64,000 nucleotides of DNA from contig CATNEN010000029.1 in NCBI GenBank assembly GCA_950097015.1, positions 1,804,001-1,868,000 of the forward strand. The letters run 5' to 3'. Positions 10,481-23,972 of this stretch are shown here, piece after piece. Both the position numbers and the translations under genes were made by a program. The notes below the pieces were generated by a model. It was not told the DNA's origin. It saw only the letters and a list, made by a program, of their open reading frames with translations, and made no database searches. Origin of the DNA: Macrostomum hystrix. Taxonomy: Eukaryota; Platyhelminthes; Macrostomidae. Each line of letters opens with the position of its first letter. Within the stretch, counting starts at the first letter, position 1.

Positions 10481-11270
10481 CATTCGCATTCATTCTCCAA
10501 TGTCACTCAATCGGACTTGCTGCTATTGATAGCCTCACTCTCTCTGAATCCCAACAACCATCTTCCCCGCCCTGTATCTCGATGGTTTTCACTATTTTCT
10601 CCGCAGGGCAGCGACTGAATCAGCGCTTCTCTATTCAAACCAGCCGATCGCTTCTTTCACGTGAGTAGGGTTATGGAAAAAAATGCAACTTTCATCGCAG
10701 CAAGCCATGCATTTATCTGGCAGTCAAGCAATATTCTGAGCTGATCTGGCTCTTTATTGTTTCTGCCTCCATGCAATCCGCTATATCACGCCATTCCAAA
10801 AAGCGAAACTATATCGCCCTAATTGTCAGGCTTTGCGCATTGCTTTTTAAATACTTCGAAACGGTGAAGACTATTTTGCTTTCAATATTATTCTGCTTGT
10901 AAGAAGTAAAACTGGAAACTACTGTCCCGTCATGGTTTGCTTCATAGAGACAAGAGAGCTAAACAAACTAGTTTTTTTCCTTATCTTCTGCTAATCTACA
11001 ATTTTACGAGCATCATCTCTATTCCACAAGTTTTAGCAGACAACGAACTAGTTTTAAATAATGACGACTTTGTTCAATTGCTTTCATTAAAATTCCATGT
11101 TTTTCTGGCTCGGATTTTGGACGCGACAGAGTTATATAAGCCATTAATCATATTCAGGATCTCAAATTTCATATAATATATATCGATTACGATAAAATTA
11201 TCAATAAAAATTCTAAAAAATGTAAAACGAACGACTTTAACCAGTTGCCAAATAAAATCGTTTAAAACCT
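10481..11270. other. No gene seen
   Basis: AT-rich sequence without supported features. Confidence 0.45.
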
Positions 11271-11616
11271 AAATCTGGACAGGTATTCCGCGTTTTCAGA
11301 GACCATTCGTGCATAATATTGTGCCTCTGGGCTTAAGAAGTGTAAAACGGCCCTTCTAAGGTCCACAGCCCAACACAAGTGGATCTTTCTTGACCAGAAT
11401 AAATGACCAGAATAAGTTTGATTAGAAATGCTAAAAGGTGTCGATAGGAAAGCATTAATTACTATTTTTTCTGGCGAGCAAAAATGTAACTAAAGATCAA
11501 CTTGTATTGGGTTGTGGACCTTAAAAGGGCCGTTTTAAACATAATTTTTTTGTCCAGTAAACACACAATTAATGCACTAATGGTCGCTGTACATGCAAAA
11601 TAATTGTCCAGATTAG
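11271..11616. mobile_element. Foldback MITE-like element with long inverted repeats
   Basis: The two halves are imperfect inverted repeats. Left AATCTGGACA at 11272 pairs with TGTCCAGATT at 11605. GACCATTCGTGCAT (about 11299) pairs with its partner near 11575. A 49-base block starting GTGTAAAACGGCCCTTCTAA at 11340 pairs with 11492-11540 at about 85%. The loop is about 100 bases and non-coding. A short piece resembling the left end (TATTCCGCGTTTCAG) is at 54659, suggesting a dispersed family. Confidence 0.75.
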
Positions 11617-11631
11617 ATGTATTATTTAATT

Positions 11632-11775
11632 ATATAATAATAATAATAATAAATAATCTCAGGAGAGCAGTGGGCACTAGCACATCACATAGTGCAGCAA
11701 GCCATAAATGTGGCGCAGCTCATGAATCGAGCTCATGAACCCTGGTGCGAGAGGCAAACGCGTAGAATAACATAA
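11632..11775 (-). mobile_element. SINE family 1, internally deleted copy
   Basis: The (TAA)n tail at 11635-11652 is followed by the body end (GTGGGCACTAGCACATCAC) and then directly by the head (CCTGGTGCGAGAGGCAAACG, about 11741). About 200 internal bases are missing compared with the copies at 1588 and 57781. Confidence 0.7.
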
Positions 11776-12511
11776 GCTTTCGCCAAGCCTTACCTTTGCC
11801 ACTTTGCTAATTGCTAGATCAGGTTAGGACAAAGCTGCGTTGAGCCAAAAAAACAGTTGCCAAGGCGACAGACAGCTCGGTGTTCAAATCGAAGAGGCGG
11901 CTCCGAGTTGAAACGCTCTCCGATGGTTTTTATTGCCTTCGCGCCGACCGGGGGGTAGGACCAATGGACTGAAGGCCCAATCAACAGTGTCCAATGGACT
12001 ATGCATGCCAAAGCCAAGTTAGCATAATGCCTGAAGTCACTGTCTTATAGGAGGAGAGTAGGGCCGCCGCGTTGTGTAGACCAATTCAGCTTGTGAGCTC
12101 ATCGCTTGGAGCACAAATTGGTCAAAACAGAAATAGCTGCGGGGCCGGCTTGTCGCTACTTGATTCCTTCTGAAATCGAGGAAGCAGACAAGTTAGTTGG
12201 TAACTATAAGGCAAGGAGGCGAGAGACTTGCGTTGCCGAAAAATAAGTCTATTAGAGTGTGGCCAAGCCAAGCACTTGCTTTTAGTTATTGAGGTGAGCG
12301 GCTGATGCGGGAACTCAAATTAATATTGCTGCTCTGCTCAAAGCAGCAAAAGGAAAAGTTGATGACAGCCAAGAGTATAGTGAATTCGCATCATCAGCTT
12401 CTACTTCTGTGGCTCATTATTGTGACAAAATTTCTCACCCAGCAGCAATTATTTGCAACAGTGCAATTGGGCCTGCCTTAGCAATAAAATCGCAGCAAGC
12501 GGCTGAGCTTG
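11776..12511. other. No gene seen
   Basis: Mixed-composition single-copy sequence; short frames show no domain. Confidence 0.4.
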
Positions 12512-13490
12512 AATCGAAGCAGGAGACGAAGTTGGAATCGAAGCAGGAGACAAAGTTGGAATCGAAGCAGGAGACGTAGCTAGAATCGAAGCTGGAGAGG
12601 TAGTTGGAATCGAAGCAGGAGACGTAGTTGGAATCGAAGCAGGAGACGAAGTTGGAATCGAAGCAGGAGACGTAGTTGGAATCGAAGCAGGAGACGTAGC
12701 TAGAATCGAAGCTGGAGAGGTAGTTGGAATCGAAGCAGGAGACGTAGTTGGAATCGAAGCAGGAGACGTAGTTGGAATCGAAGCAGGAGACGTAGCTAGA
12801 ATCGAAGCTGGAGAGGTAGTTGGAATCGAAGCAGGAGACGTAGTTGGAATCGAAGCAGGAGACGTAGTTGGAATCGAAGCAGGAGAGGTAGCTAGAATCG
12901 AAGCAGGAGAGGTAGTTAGAATCGAAGCAGGAGACGAAGTTGGAATTGAAGCAGGAGACGAAGTTGGAATCGAAGCAGGAGAGGTAGTTGGAATCGAAGC
13001 AGGAGAGGTAGTTGGAATCGAAGCAGAAGAGGTAGTTGGAATCGAAGCAGGAGACGTAGTTGGAATCGAAGCAGGAGACGAAGTTGGAATCGAAGCAGGA
13101 GACGTAGTTGGAATCGAAGCAGGAGACGTAGCTAGAATCGAAGCAGGAGAGGTAGTTGGAATCGAAGCAGGAGACGTAGTTGGAATCGAAGCAGGAGACG
13201 TAGTTGGAATCGAAGCAGGAGAGGTAGCTAGAATCGAAGCAGGAGAGGTAGTTAGAATCGAAGCAGGAGACGAAGTTGGAATTGAAGCAGGAGACGAAGT
13301 TGGAATCGAAGCAGGAGAGGTAGTTGGAATCGAAGCAGAAGAGGTAGTTGGAATCGAAGCAGGAGAGGTAGTTGGAATCAAAGCAGGAGGGGTAGTTGGA
13401 ATCGAAGCAGGAGAGGTAGTTGGAATCGAAGCAGGAGAGGTAGTTGGAATCGAAGCAGGAGAGGTAGTTGGAATCGAAGCAGGAGATGTA
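12512..13490. repeat. 24-bp minisatellite with 336-bp higher-order repeat
   Basis: About 41 copies of a 24-base unit containing GGAATCGAAGCAGGAGA. Being a multiple of 3, it keeps two reverse frames open, giving false Ser/Phe/Asp or Ser/Pro/Ala proteins. The rare variant GGAATTGAAGC recurs exactly 336 bases (14 units) apart near 12942 and 13278. A variant contains CGTAGCTAGAATCG, shared with the 35-bp array at 16.8 kb. Confidence 0.94.
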
Positions 13491-13854
13491 GCTTCGAGTG
13501 GTCAGATTAGCATTGTAATTATCTGTTATGAAGACAGCCATGATTTGCAAATGTTTGAGTCCTGCTAATACCTCTGCTCATTGTATATTGCCTCAGCTGA
13601 CAACAGGAAAATATTTTATCACTGAGTTGAGATCGTGACTGCAGAATAAATCTCGGGTTTCGCAATATGAATTCGATGTCATGCGAACCATGGGGGATAC
13701 GACCGCTCTATTGAAACACTGAACAACAGGGCCCGATACTAGGGCTACTTTTCGACTTCGTTTATTATCTTGGAAGCAAGGATGGACCTTAGGGTTAATT
13801 AACTTTAATGATATAAAGTATTCGAATGGTCACTCCATCTAAACATTTATCCTC

Positions 13855-16040
13855 AATGGTACTCTGGAACTAACACTCCAGGCCTCACAGCATTGGTCAT
13901 CAGTGGCATTCTGGAACTAACACTCCAACCTACACAGCATTGGTCATCAGTGGCATTCTGGAACTAACACGCCAACCTACACAGCATTGGTCATCAGTGG
14001 CATTCTGGAACTAACACGCCAAACTACACAGCATTGGTCATCAGTGGCATTCTGGAACTAACACGTCAAACTACACAGCATTGGTCATCAGTGGCATTCT
14101 GGAACTAACACTCCAACCTACACAGCATTGGTCATCAGTGGCATTCTGGAACTAACACTCCAACCTACACAGCATTGGTCATCAGTGGCATTCTGGAACT
14201 AACACGCTAACCTACACAGCATTGGTCATCAGTGGCATTCTGGAACTAACACGCCAACCTACACAGCATTGGTCATCAGTGGCATTCTGGAACTAACACT
14301 CCAACCTACACAGCATTGGTCATCAGTGGCATTCTGGAACTAACACGCCAAACTACACAGCATTGGTCATCAGTGGCATTCTGGAACTAACACTCCAACC
14401 TACACAGCATTGGTCATCAGTGGCATTCTGGAACTAACACTCCAACCTACACAGCATTGGTCATCAGTGGCATTCTGGAACTAACACTCCAACCTACACA
14501 GCATTGGTCATCAGTGGCATTCTGGAACTAACACTCCAACCTACACAGCATTGGTCATCAGTGGCATTCTGGAACTAACACGCCAAACTACACAGCATTG
14601 GTCATCAGTGGCATTCTGGAACTAACACTCCAACCTACACAGCATTGGTCATCAGTGGCATTCTGGAACTAACACTCCAACCTACACAGCATTGGTCATC
14701 AGTGGCATTCTGGAACTAACACTCCAACCTACACAGCATTGGTCATCAGTGGCATTCTGGAACTAACACGCCAAACTACACAGCATTGGTCATCAGTGGC
14801 ATTCTGGAACTAACACTCCAACCTACACAGCATTGGTCATCAGTGGCATTCTGGAACTAACACTCCAACCTACACAGCATTGGTCATCAGTGGCATTCTG
14901 GAACTAACACGCCAACCTACACAGCATTGGTCATCAGTGGCATTCTGGAACTAACACGCCAACCTACACAGCATTGGTCATCAGTGGCATTCTGGAACTA
15001 ACACGCCAACCTACACAGCATTGGTCATCAGTGGCATTCTGGAACTAACACTCCAACCTACACAGCATTGGTCATCAGTGGCATTCTGGAACTAACACGC
15101 CAAACTACACAGCATTGGTCATCAGTGGCATTCTGGAACTAACACGCCAACCTACACAGCATTGGTCATCAGTGGCATTCTGGAACTAACACTCCAACCT
15201 AAACAGCATTGGTCATCAGTGGCATTCTGGAACTAACACGCCAACCTACACAGCATTGGTCATCAGTGGCATTCTGGAACTAACACGCCAACCTACACAG
15301 CATTGGTCATCAGTGGCATTCTGGAACTAACACGCCAACCTACACAGCATTGGTCATCAGTGGCATTCTGGAACTAACACTCCAACCTACACAGCATTGG
15401 TCATCAGTGGCATTCTGGAACTAACACGCCAACCTACACAGCATTGGTCATCAGTGGCATTCTGGAACTAACACGCCAACCTACACAGCATTGGTCATCA
15501 GTGGCATTCTGGAACTAACACGCCAACCTACACAGCATTGGTCATCAGTGGCATTCTGGAACTAACACTCCAACCTACACAGCATTGGTCATCAGTGGCA
15601 TTCTGGAACTAACACTCCAACCTACACAGCATTGGTCATCAGTGGCATTCTGGAACTAACACGCCAACCTACACAGCATTGGTCATCAGTGGCATTCTGG
15701 AACTAACACGCCAACCTACACAGCATTGGTCATCAGTGGCATTCTGGAACTAACACGCCAACCTACACAGCATTGGTCATCAGTGGCATTCTGGAACTAA
15801 CACTCCAACCTACACAGCATTGGTCATCAGTGGCATTCTGGAACTAACACTCCAACCTACACAGCATTGGTCATCAGTGGCATTCTGGAACTAACACGCC
15901 AACCTACACAGCATTGGTCATCAGTGGCATTCTGGAACTAACACGCCAAACTACACAGCATTGGTCATCAGTGGCATTCTGGAACTAACACTCCAACCTA
16001 CACAGCATTGGTCATCAGTGGCATTCTGGAACTAACACTC
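13855..16040. repeat. 47-bp satellite array, about 46 copies
   Basis: Highly uniform units with CATTCTGGAACTAACAC and CAGCATTGGTCATCAGTGG; 13907 to 13954 gives the exact period. Differences are confined to two positions (CTCC/CGCC and AACC/AAAC) that are shuffled between copies, a sign of recent homogenisation. The centre (GCATTGGTCATCAGTGGC) has weak dyad symmetry. Confidence 0.96.
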
Positions 16041-16800
16041 AACCCTGGTCCTTAATCAGAGATGATCAATCAAAGCAGGAAGATTGGTAATAATCAAAAG
16101 AAATTCAGAATTGATGTTGAAAGAATCAATGTCTCAAAAGAACCTCGTAATTGATATTTCGCAAAAAAGTAACGTAGTTGTCTCTCCGTAGCATGCTTTG
16201 ATTCCGAATTCTGAATCACACAAATGATGTCCCGGGTCAATAGAGATGAAACGCGAAGAGCAGGCCGTTTCATTTTGAGATGGACAACAAATGACTGATC
16301 ATTGTCTGCAAAAAGGCCAGTAAAAATCCATGATTTGAGTTTAGGACACGTAGCACAACTCAGCATGCAGAAAATGATTATATAAATTGGTTTTTTACAT
16401 TTGCGTAGTGCACTACTGATTAAGTAGAGTATATCGAAAAAATAGTAAAAAAGTAGCAAATTAACAAGCGCGAGTAAGCGCGATTAGCCTGTTTACGCGC
16501 TGTAAAAGTACAGATTCTATTAATAGCATGTTATTGACAGGGAGTCTAATACCTGACAATTGTTGGTAGTTCAAGCAGTGCAATTATGTATATGTTATAT
16601 GCATAGCCAAAACAGAATGTGTATCTATATTTTATATGCACTGCTAGGCCAATTAAAAATTTAGATGAGGTTGGACTTATTTTGAGTTGTTAATGTCGGA
16701 GTTTGAATGATTGTCCCCTGGTGAAATGAAAACGCATAATTAAAATTATTTACTAGAATCGTAGCTAAAAACGCAGCGAGAACTATGAACTAAACCGAAA
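16041..16800. other. No gene seen
   Basis: AT-rich; a 121-residue reverse frame at 16094-16459 lacks any recognisable feature. Confidence 0.4.
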
Positions 16801-18332
16801 ATTGTAGCTATAGAATCGCACTGATATTGCAGCTGGTATCGAAGCTAGAATCGCACTTATATCGCAGCTGGTATCGTAGCAATGGAATCGCACTGATATA
16901 GCAGCTGGTATCGTAGCTAGAATAGCACTGATATCGCAGCTGGTATCGTAACTAGAATCGAACTGATATCGCAGCTGGTATCGTAGCTAGAATCGCACTG
17001 ATATCGCAGCTGGTATCGTAGCTGGTATCGAAGCTAGAATCGCACTGATATCGCAGCTGGTATCGTAGCTAGAATCGCACTGATATTGCAGCTGGTATCG
17101 AAGCTAGAATCGCACTGATATCGCAGCTGGTATCGTAACTAGAATCGCACTGATATTGCAGCTGGTATCGAAGCTAGAATCGCACTGATATCGCAGCTGG
17201 TATCGTAGCTAGAATCGCACTGATATCGCAGCTGGTATCGTAGCTAGAATCGCACTGATATTGCAGCTGGTATCGAAGCTAGAATCGCACTGATATCGCA
17301 GCTGGTATCGTAACTAGAATCGCACTGATATTGCAGCTGGTATCGAAGCTAGAATCGCACTGATATCGCAGCTGGTATCGTAACTAGAATCGCACTGATA
17401 TCGCAGCTGGTATCGTAACTAGAATCGCACTGATATTGCAGCTGGTATCGTAGCTAGAATCGCACTGATATAGCAGCTGGTATCGTAGCTAGACTCGCAC
17501 TGATATCGCAGCTGGTATCGTAGCTAGAATCGCACTGATATTGCAGCTGGTATCGTAGCTAGACTCGCACTGATATCGCAGCTGGTATCGTAGCTAGACT
17601 CGCACTGATATCGCAGCTGGTATCGTAACTAGAATCGCACTGATATTGCAGCTGGTATCGTAGCTAGAATCGCACTGATATTGCAGCTGGTATCGTAGCT
17701 AGACTCGCACTGATATCGCAGCTGGTATCGTAGCTAGAATCGCACTGATATAGCAGCTGGTATCGTAGCTAGACTCGCACTGATATCGCAGCTGGTATCG
17801 TAGCTAGACTCGCACTGATATAGCAGCTGGTATCGAAGCTAGAATCGCACTGATATCGCAGCTGGTATCGTAGCTAGAATCGCACTGATATCGCAGCTGG
17901 TATCGTAGCTAGAATCGCACTGATATAGCAGCTGGTATCGTAGCTAGACTCGCACTGATATCGCAGCTGGTATCGTAGCTAGAATCGCACTGATATCGCA
18001 GCCGGTATCGTAGCTAGAATCGCACTGATATAGCAGCTGGTATCGTAGCTAGACTCGCACTGATATCGCAGCTGGTATCGTAGCTAGAATCGCACTGATA
18101 TAGCAGCTGGTATCGTAGCTAGAATCGCACTGATATAGCAGCTGGTATCGTAGCTAGACTCGCACTGATATCGCAGCTGGTATCGTAGCTAGAATCGCAC
18201 TGATATCGCAGCTGGTATCGTAGCTAGAATCGCACTGATATAGCAGCTGGTATCGTAGCTAGACTCGCACTGATATCGCAGCTGGTATCGTAGCTAGAAT
18301 CGCACTGATATCGCAGCTGGTATCGTAGCTAG
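16801..18332. repeat. 35-bp minisatellite, about 43 copies
   Basis: Units contain TAGCTAGAATCGCACTGATA followed by a CAGCTGG block. Variants (TAACTAG, AGACTCG, TATTGCAG, TATAGCAG) recur in fixed combinations, indicating multi-unit duplications. Confidence 0.95.
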
Positions 18333-19097
18333 ATTTTTAGCATTTTTGCCCAATGCAACTAAAATTAATAAGGCTGGTTAAGTGCAAATTACATATTTTT
18401 TCGACCAAAAATACGGTTATATTTTTTTTGTAGTATAACTTATAAAATGTACTTTAATCGCGTTTGATATTCGATTTATTAGAAAACAGAATCATATATT
18501 GTCATTACATATATTTTATTATTACTGCTGTTATCAGAAGGTGATATTACACTCCTACTAAAGCGTTAATGCAATATGCGAACGAGTTATGGACGGCTAA
18601 ATAGTACGAAATACACAAGGAGAGAGCTTTTCAAGGACCACAACTAGCGACTATATAATTACAAGCATTTAGGTAGTACTATAGGTAGAACACTAGTACT
18701 ATAAAGGTATGGCTACCAATAAATAATGTTTTACCTGCATTCTTCCTTTACAATTTTAATTCTAGGACAAAGATCATTTTGCCTTCGTTGTTTAACAAAT
18801 TTCGACAATAATTATTAATTCTAGATTCAGAATTCAAGTTGCTTTAACAGTACCCAAAAGAGCCTAGTCTAAAATTAAATCTGCTTTTGTTAAAACTTTT
18901 TGGCGCGAATTTAAATATCTAATATGTTCATGTTCATAGTTCTAAGAATTAATTTCAAACGTTGAATGCCTAGTACAATGCCTTATACACTTTTGAACAT
19001 AAAAAAACAGGCGGTGTTGCCTGAGCAAAGCCTCTTAAACTGAACTAAAAAAGCGACGGCGGAAAAAATGTAGTTGTTTCTCAGACGGAAAGCGTTT
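18333..19097. other. No gene seen; likely 3' flank of TPPP
   Basis: AT-rich sequence downstream of the TPPP stop codon, without a clear AATAAA on the minus strand near the gene. Confidence 0.4.
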
Positions 19098-19968
19098 CTA
19101 CTTCTTGTCGTAGGTGTCGGCATTCTTGTAGCCGCTGACGTAGCCCTCGTTCTTGACGACATTCTCGCGGCCCTCCTTGCCCTTGCCCTTGCCGGAGTCC
19201 GCGTCGAAGCGCTCCTTGTGAGCCCCGGTGTAGCCTTTCACGTCCGTGAGGCGCTTCGTGGCGCCATCATTTGAAGCGGCCTGGGCGGATGGTAATGAGA
19301 CTGTAATAAAAATAATAATTAAAAAATGGATTACACCTGCCCTGATCGGGTCAGATGTGCAGTCCATGGACAGGGCGGACGCCACCTACTCTTGAGTCCG
19401 ACGCTCTAACCACAAGGCTACAACCACCTCAACTGTACAGTTCTGTACTGTACAGTAGCTCTCAATTGCACTGTACTAGGTGGCAGTACAGTTCTGCTTG
19501 TACAATAATAAATCCAATTTGAACTCTGCGACAATATTCCCCAGAAGCAGTTACCGTGGCACCGTGAGCAGCTGGCTTGTGATCAGCGATCAGCTTCTTG
19601 ACGTCCTCATCGGCCTTGTCGGCGTTGTCCACCTTCTTCTTGGTGGCCGCCTCGGCGCAGAAGTGCTTCAGAAAGGAGCAGAACTGATTATAGTCCAGGT
19701 CGCTGGAGTACGGACAGGCAGTTGGGGATTTGAGCACAGTTCTGTCTGATTACGTCAAACGCAAACAAAACAGCCACACTCACCCCTTGATCTTCTCCTT
19801 GCCCTTGAACGAGGACACGGAGATGTCCATATCGTTGGATGTCATCTTGAGCGCCTTGAAGACGCCGCAGTCGGTGAAGATCTTCTTGATGGTCTTGTCG
19901 CTAGCCTTGTCCGAGCCTTTCTTTGTGGCGTCGCAGAATGCGGTAAAACTCGACTTCAGTTCAGCCAT
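19098..19968 (-). CDS. TPPP: Tubulin polymerization-promoting protein (TPPP / p25-alpha family)
   Basis: Complete gene of 171 residues in three exons: 19784-19968 (ATG), 19555-19702 and 19098-19280 (TAG), with phases 2 and 0 and GT-AG borders. The N-terminal half is the EF-hand-like p25 core ([16 protein letters not shown], then [20 protein letters not shown] and [15 protein letters not shown]). The C-terminal exon has the conserved [17 protein letters not shown] and ends in [15 protein letters not shown], both family hallmarks. The length matches invertebrate short TPPPs, which lack the long disordered vertebrate N-terminus. TPPP proteins bind tubulin, bundle and stabilise microtubules, and are common in ciliated animals. 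Intron 2 contains a SINE fragment. An AG acceptor-like site lies five bases before the ATG. Confidence 0.95.
19324..19434 (-). mobile_element. SINE family 2 fragment in TPPP intron 2
   Basis: On the minus strand it begins GGTTGTAGCCTTGTGGTTAG and continues AGCGTCGGACTC, matching the tRNA-like head of the copy at 56108. It then jumps to the body part with GTCCATGGACTG. The B box is deleted. Confidence 0.7.
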
Positions 19969-19973
19969 AGCAA

Positions 19974-20467
19974 CTGCGGAATGTGATTCTCACAATTCAG
20001 ACAGAGAGAGCCTCAGCCAAGGGAAAGCGGAACTGACTGCAGTTTTTTATCCCCTTGCATTCTTCCTCATTTCCCAACCTCCCCTCGTCACTGCACCCAC
20101 CCAGAAATTCCTTCTATCTATTCAGTGCTGCACATCTGAGTACTTTTGAGTACACTTGCATAACTCAAAATCGTCCATTTCCAACTCTCTCCCCTGAATA
20201 ACTTCCCAATTATTTCTCTTCCTCTCTCAACACAGGATTTGGCCATGCTGTTTGCGTTGCTAAGGTCCGATCTATCCCGGCAACGCACACACACGCACGC
20301 ACGCACACAAATGCAGCAGGCAGGCTTTTTTATGGTCGATATCTCGTTCCGTGTATAAAATGTATAAAAATGTATAAATAATCACAGGACTACTAACTTC
20401 GTACTTTCAGTAGTCAGCTAGGTGTTTAGCATGGACAGAAATTAAATTGTAATTTAGCTTACAAGGC
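19974..20467. other. Upstream region of TPPP; no further gene seen
   Basis: Contains a short ACGCAC-type microsatellite at about 20284-20307. A remote 5' UTR exon or promoter could lie here but I cannot define one. Confidence 0.4.
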
Positions 20468-23400
20468 TGGAGTGACCCCGAATCCTTCTAGATTACTCTT
20501 GGAGTGACCCCGATTCCTTCTAGATTACTCTTGGAGTGACCCCGCTTCCTTCTAGATTAATTACTCTTGGAGTGACCCCGATCCCTTCTAGATTATTCTT
20601 GGAGTGACCCCGATGCCTTCTAGATTACTCTTGGAGTGACCCCGATGCCTTCTAGATAATTCTTGGAGTGACCCTGATTCCTTCTAGATTACTCTTGGAG
20701 TGACCCTGATTCCTTCTAGATTACTCTTCGAGTGACCCTGATTCCTTCTAGATTACTCTTAGTGTGACCCCGATTCCTTGTAGATTACTCTTGGAGTGAC
20801 CCCGATTCCTTCTAGATTAATTACTCTTGGAGTGACCCCGATTCCTTATAGATTACTCTTGGAGTGACCCCGATTCCTTCTAGATTACTCTTCGAGTGAC
20901 CCTGATTCCTTCTAGATTACTCTTGGAGTGACCCCGATGCCTTCTAGATTACACTTGGAGTGACCCCGATGCCTTCTAGATTATTCTTGGAGTGACCCTG
21001 ATTCCTTCTAGATTACTCTTGGAGTGACCCTGATTCCTTCTAGATTACTCTTGGAGTGACCCTGATTCCTTCTAGATTACTCTTGGAGTGACCCTGATTC
21101 CTTCTAGATTACTCTACGAGTGACCCTGATTCCTTCTAGATTACTCTTGGAGTGACCCCGATTCCTTCTAGATTAATTACTCTTAGTGTGACCCCGATTC
21201 CTTGTAGATTACTCTTGGAGTGACCCCGATTCCTTCTAGATTAATTACTCTTGGAGTGACCCCGATTCCTTATAGATTACTCTTGGAGTGACCCCGATTC
21301 CTTCTAGATTACTCTTCGAGTGACCCTGATTCCTTCTAGATTACTCTTGGAGTGACCCCGATGCCTTCTAGATTACTCTTGGAGTGACCCCGATTCCTTC
21401 TAGATGAATTACTCTTAGTGTGACCCCGATTCCTTGTAGATTACTCTTGGAGTGACCCCGATTCCTTCTAGATTAATTACTCTTGGAGTGACCCCGATTC
21501 CTTATAGATTACTCTTGGAGTGACCCCGATCCCTTCTAGATTATTCTTGGAGTGACCCCGATGCCTTCTAGATTACTCTTGGAGTGACCCCGATGCCTTC
21601 TAGATTACTCTTGGAGTGACCCTGATTCCTTTTAGATTACTCTTCGAGTGACCCCGATTCCTTGTAGATTACTCTTGGAGTGACCCCGATTCCTTCTAGA
21701 TTAATTACTCTTGGAGTGACCCCGATTCCTTATAGATTACTCTTGGAGTGACCCCGATGCCTTCTAGATTACTCTTGGAGTGACCCCGATTCCTTCTAGA
21801 TTACTCTTGGAGTGACCCCGATGCCTTCTAGATTATTCTTGGAGTGACCCTGATTCCTTCTAGATTACTCTTGGAGTGACCCTGATTCCTTCTAGATTAC
21901 TCTTGGAGTGACCCTGATTCCTTCTAGATTACTCTTGGAGTGACCCTGATTCCTTCTAGATTACTCTACGAGTGACCCTGATTCCTTCTAGATTACTCTT
22001 GGAGTGACCCCGATTCCTTCTAGATTAATTACTCTTAGTGTGACCCCGATTCCTTGTAGATTACTCTTGGAGTGACCCCGATTCCTTCTAGATTAATTAC
22101 TTTTGGAGTGACCCCGATGCCTTCTAGATTAATCTTGGAGTAACCCCGATCCCTTCTAGATTAATCTTGGAGTGACCCCGATTCCTTCTAGATTAATTAA
22201 TCTTGGAGTGACCCCGATGCCTTCTAGATTAATCTTGGAGTGACCCTGATTCCTTCTAGATTACTCTTGGAGTGACCCTGATTCCTTCTAGATTACTCTT
22301 CGAGTGACCCTGATTCTTTCTAGATTACTCTTGGAGTGACCCCGATTCCTTCTAGATTAATTACTCTTAGTGTGACCCCGATTCCTTGTAGATTACTCTT
22401 GGAGTGACCCCGATTCCTTCTAGATTAATTACTTTTGGAGTGACCCCGATGCCTTCTAGATTAATCTTGGAGTAACCCCGATCCCTTCTAGATTAATCTT
22501 GGAGTGACCCCGATTCCTTCTAGATTAATTAATCTTGGAGTGACCCCGATGCCTTCTAGATTAATCTTGGAGTGACCCTGATTCCTTCTAGATTAATTAA
22601 TCTTGGAGTGACCCCGATGCCTTCTAGATTACTCTTGGAGTGACCCCGATGCCTTCTAGATTACTCTTGGAGTGACCCTGATTCCTTCTAGATTACTCTT
22701 GGAGTGACCCTGATTCCTTCTAGATTACTCTTGGAGTGACCCTGATGCCTTCTAGATTACTCATGGAGTGACCCCGATTCCTTCTAGATTAATTACTCTT
22801 GGAGTGACCCCGATTCCTTCTAGATTAATTACTCTTAGTGTGACCCCGATTCCTTGTAGATTACTCTTGGAGTGACCCCGATGCCTTCTAGATTACTCTT
22901 GGAGTGACCCCGATTCCTTCTAGATGAATTACTCTTAGTGTGACCCCGATTCCTTGTAGATTACTCTTGGAGTGACCCCGATTCCTTCTAGATTAATTAC
23001 TCTTGGAGTGACCCCGATTCCTTATAGATTACTCTTGGAGTGACCCTGATTCCTTCTAGATTACTCTTGGAGTGACCCTGATTCCTTCTAGATTACTCTT
23101 GGAGTGACCCCGATTCCTTCTAGATTAATTACTCTTAGTGTGACCCCGATGCCTTCTAGATTAATCTTGGAGTGACCCCGATTCCTTCTAGATTACTCTT
23201 GGAGTGACCCTGATTCCTTCTAGATTACTCTTGGAGTGACCCCGATTCCTTCTAGATTAATTACTCTTAGTGTGACCCCGATTCCTTGTAGATTACTCTT
23301 GGAGTGACCCCGATTCCTTCTAGATTACTCTTGGAGTGACCCTGATTCCTTCTAGATTACTCTTGGAGTGACCCTGATTCCTTCTAGATTACTCTTGGAG

Positions 23401-23972
23401 TGACCCCGATTCCTTCTAGATTAATTACTCTTAGTGTGACCCCGATTCCTTGTAGATTACTCTTGGAGTGACCCCGATTCCTTCTAGATTAATTACTTTT
23501 GGAGTGACCCCGATGCCTTCTAGATTAATCTTGGAGTAACCCCGATCCCTTCTAGATTACTCTTGAAGTGACCCTGATTCCTTCTAGATTACTCTTGGAG
23601 TGACCCTGATTCCTTCTAGATTACTCTTGGAGTGACCCCGATTCCTTCTAGATTAATTACTCTTAGTGTGACCCCGATTCCTTGTAGATTACTCTTGGAG
23701 TGACCCCGATTCCTTCTAGATTAATTACTTTTGGAGTGACCCCGATGCCTTCTAGATTAATCTTGGAGTAACCCCGATCCCTTCTAGATTAATCTTGGAG
23801 TGACCCCGATTCCTTCTAGATTAAATGATCTTGGAGTGACCCCGATGCCTTTTAGATTAATCTTGGAGTGACCCTGATTCCTTCTAGATTAATTAATCTT
23901 GGAGTGACCCCGATGCCTTCTAAGATTAATCTTGGAGTGACCCTGATTCCTTCTAGATTACTCTTGGAGTTG
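20468..23972. repeat. 32-bp satellite array (36-bp variants), about 105 copies
   Basis: The largest array here. Units contain GGAGTGACCCCGATTCCTTC and TAGATTACTCTT; a TAATT insertion gives 36-base variants. Variant order (for example the TTAGTGTGACC unit followed by CCTTGTAGATT) recurs many times, showing higher-order blocks. Each unit carries a TCTAGA hexamer. Confidence 0.96.

Noticed and set aside
9834-10668. Three overlapping frames over 230 residues, Pro/Ser/Leu-rich
   Set aside because: Same periodic peptide in all three frames, a property of a 16-bp repeat and not of coding selection.
12435-13550. 371- and 310-residue reverse frames
   Set aside because: Two frames of the same 24-bp array are open together; flanks have no exon signals.
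16094-16459. 121-residue reverse frame
   Set aside because: AT-rich, no domain, no signal peptide with processing context and no splice partner; expected by chance.
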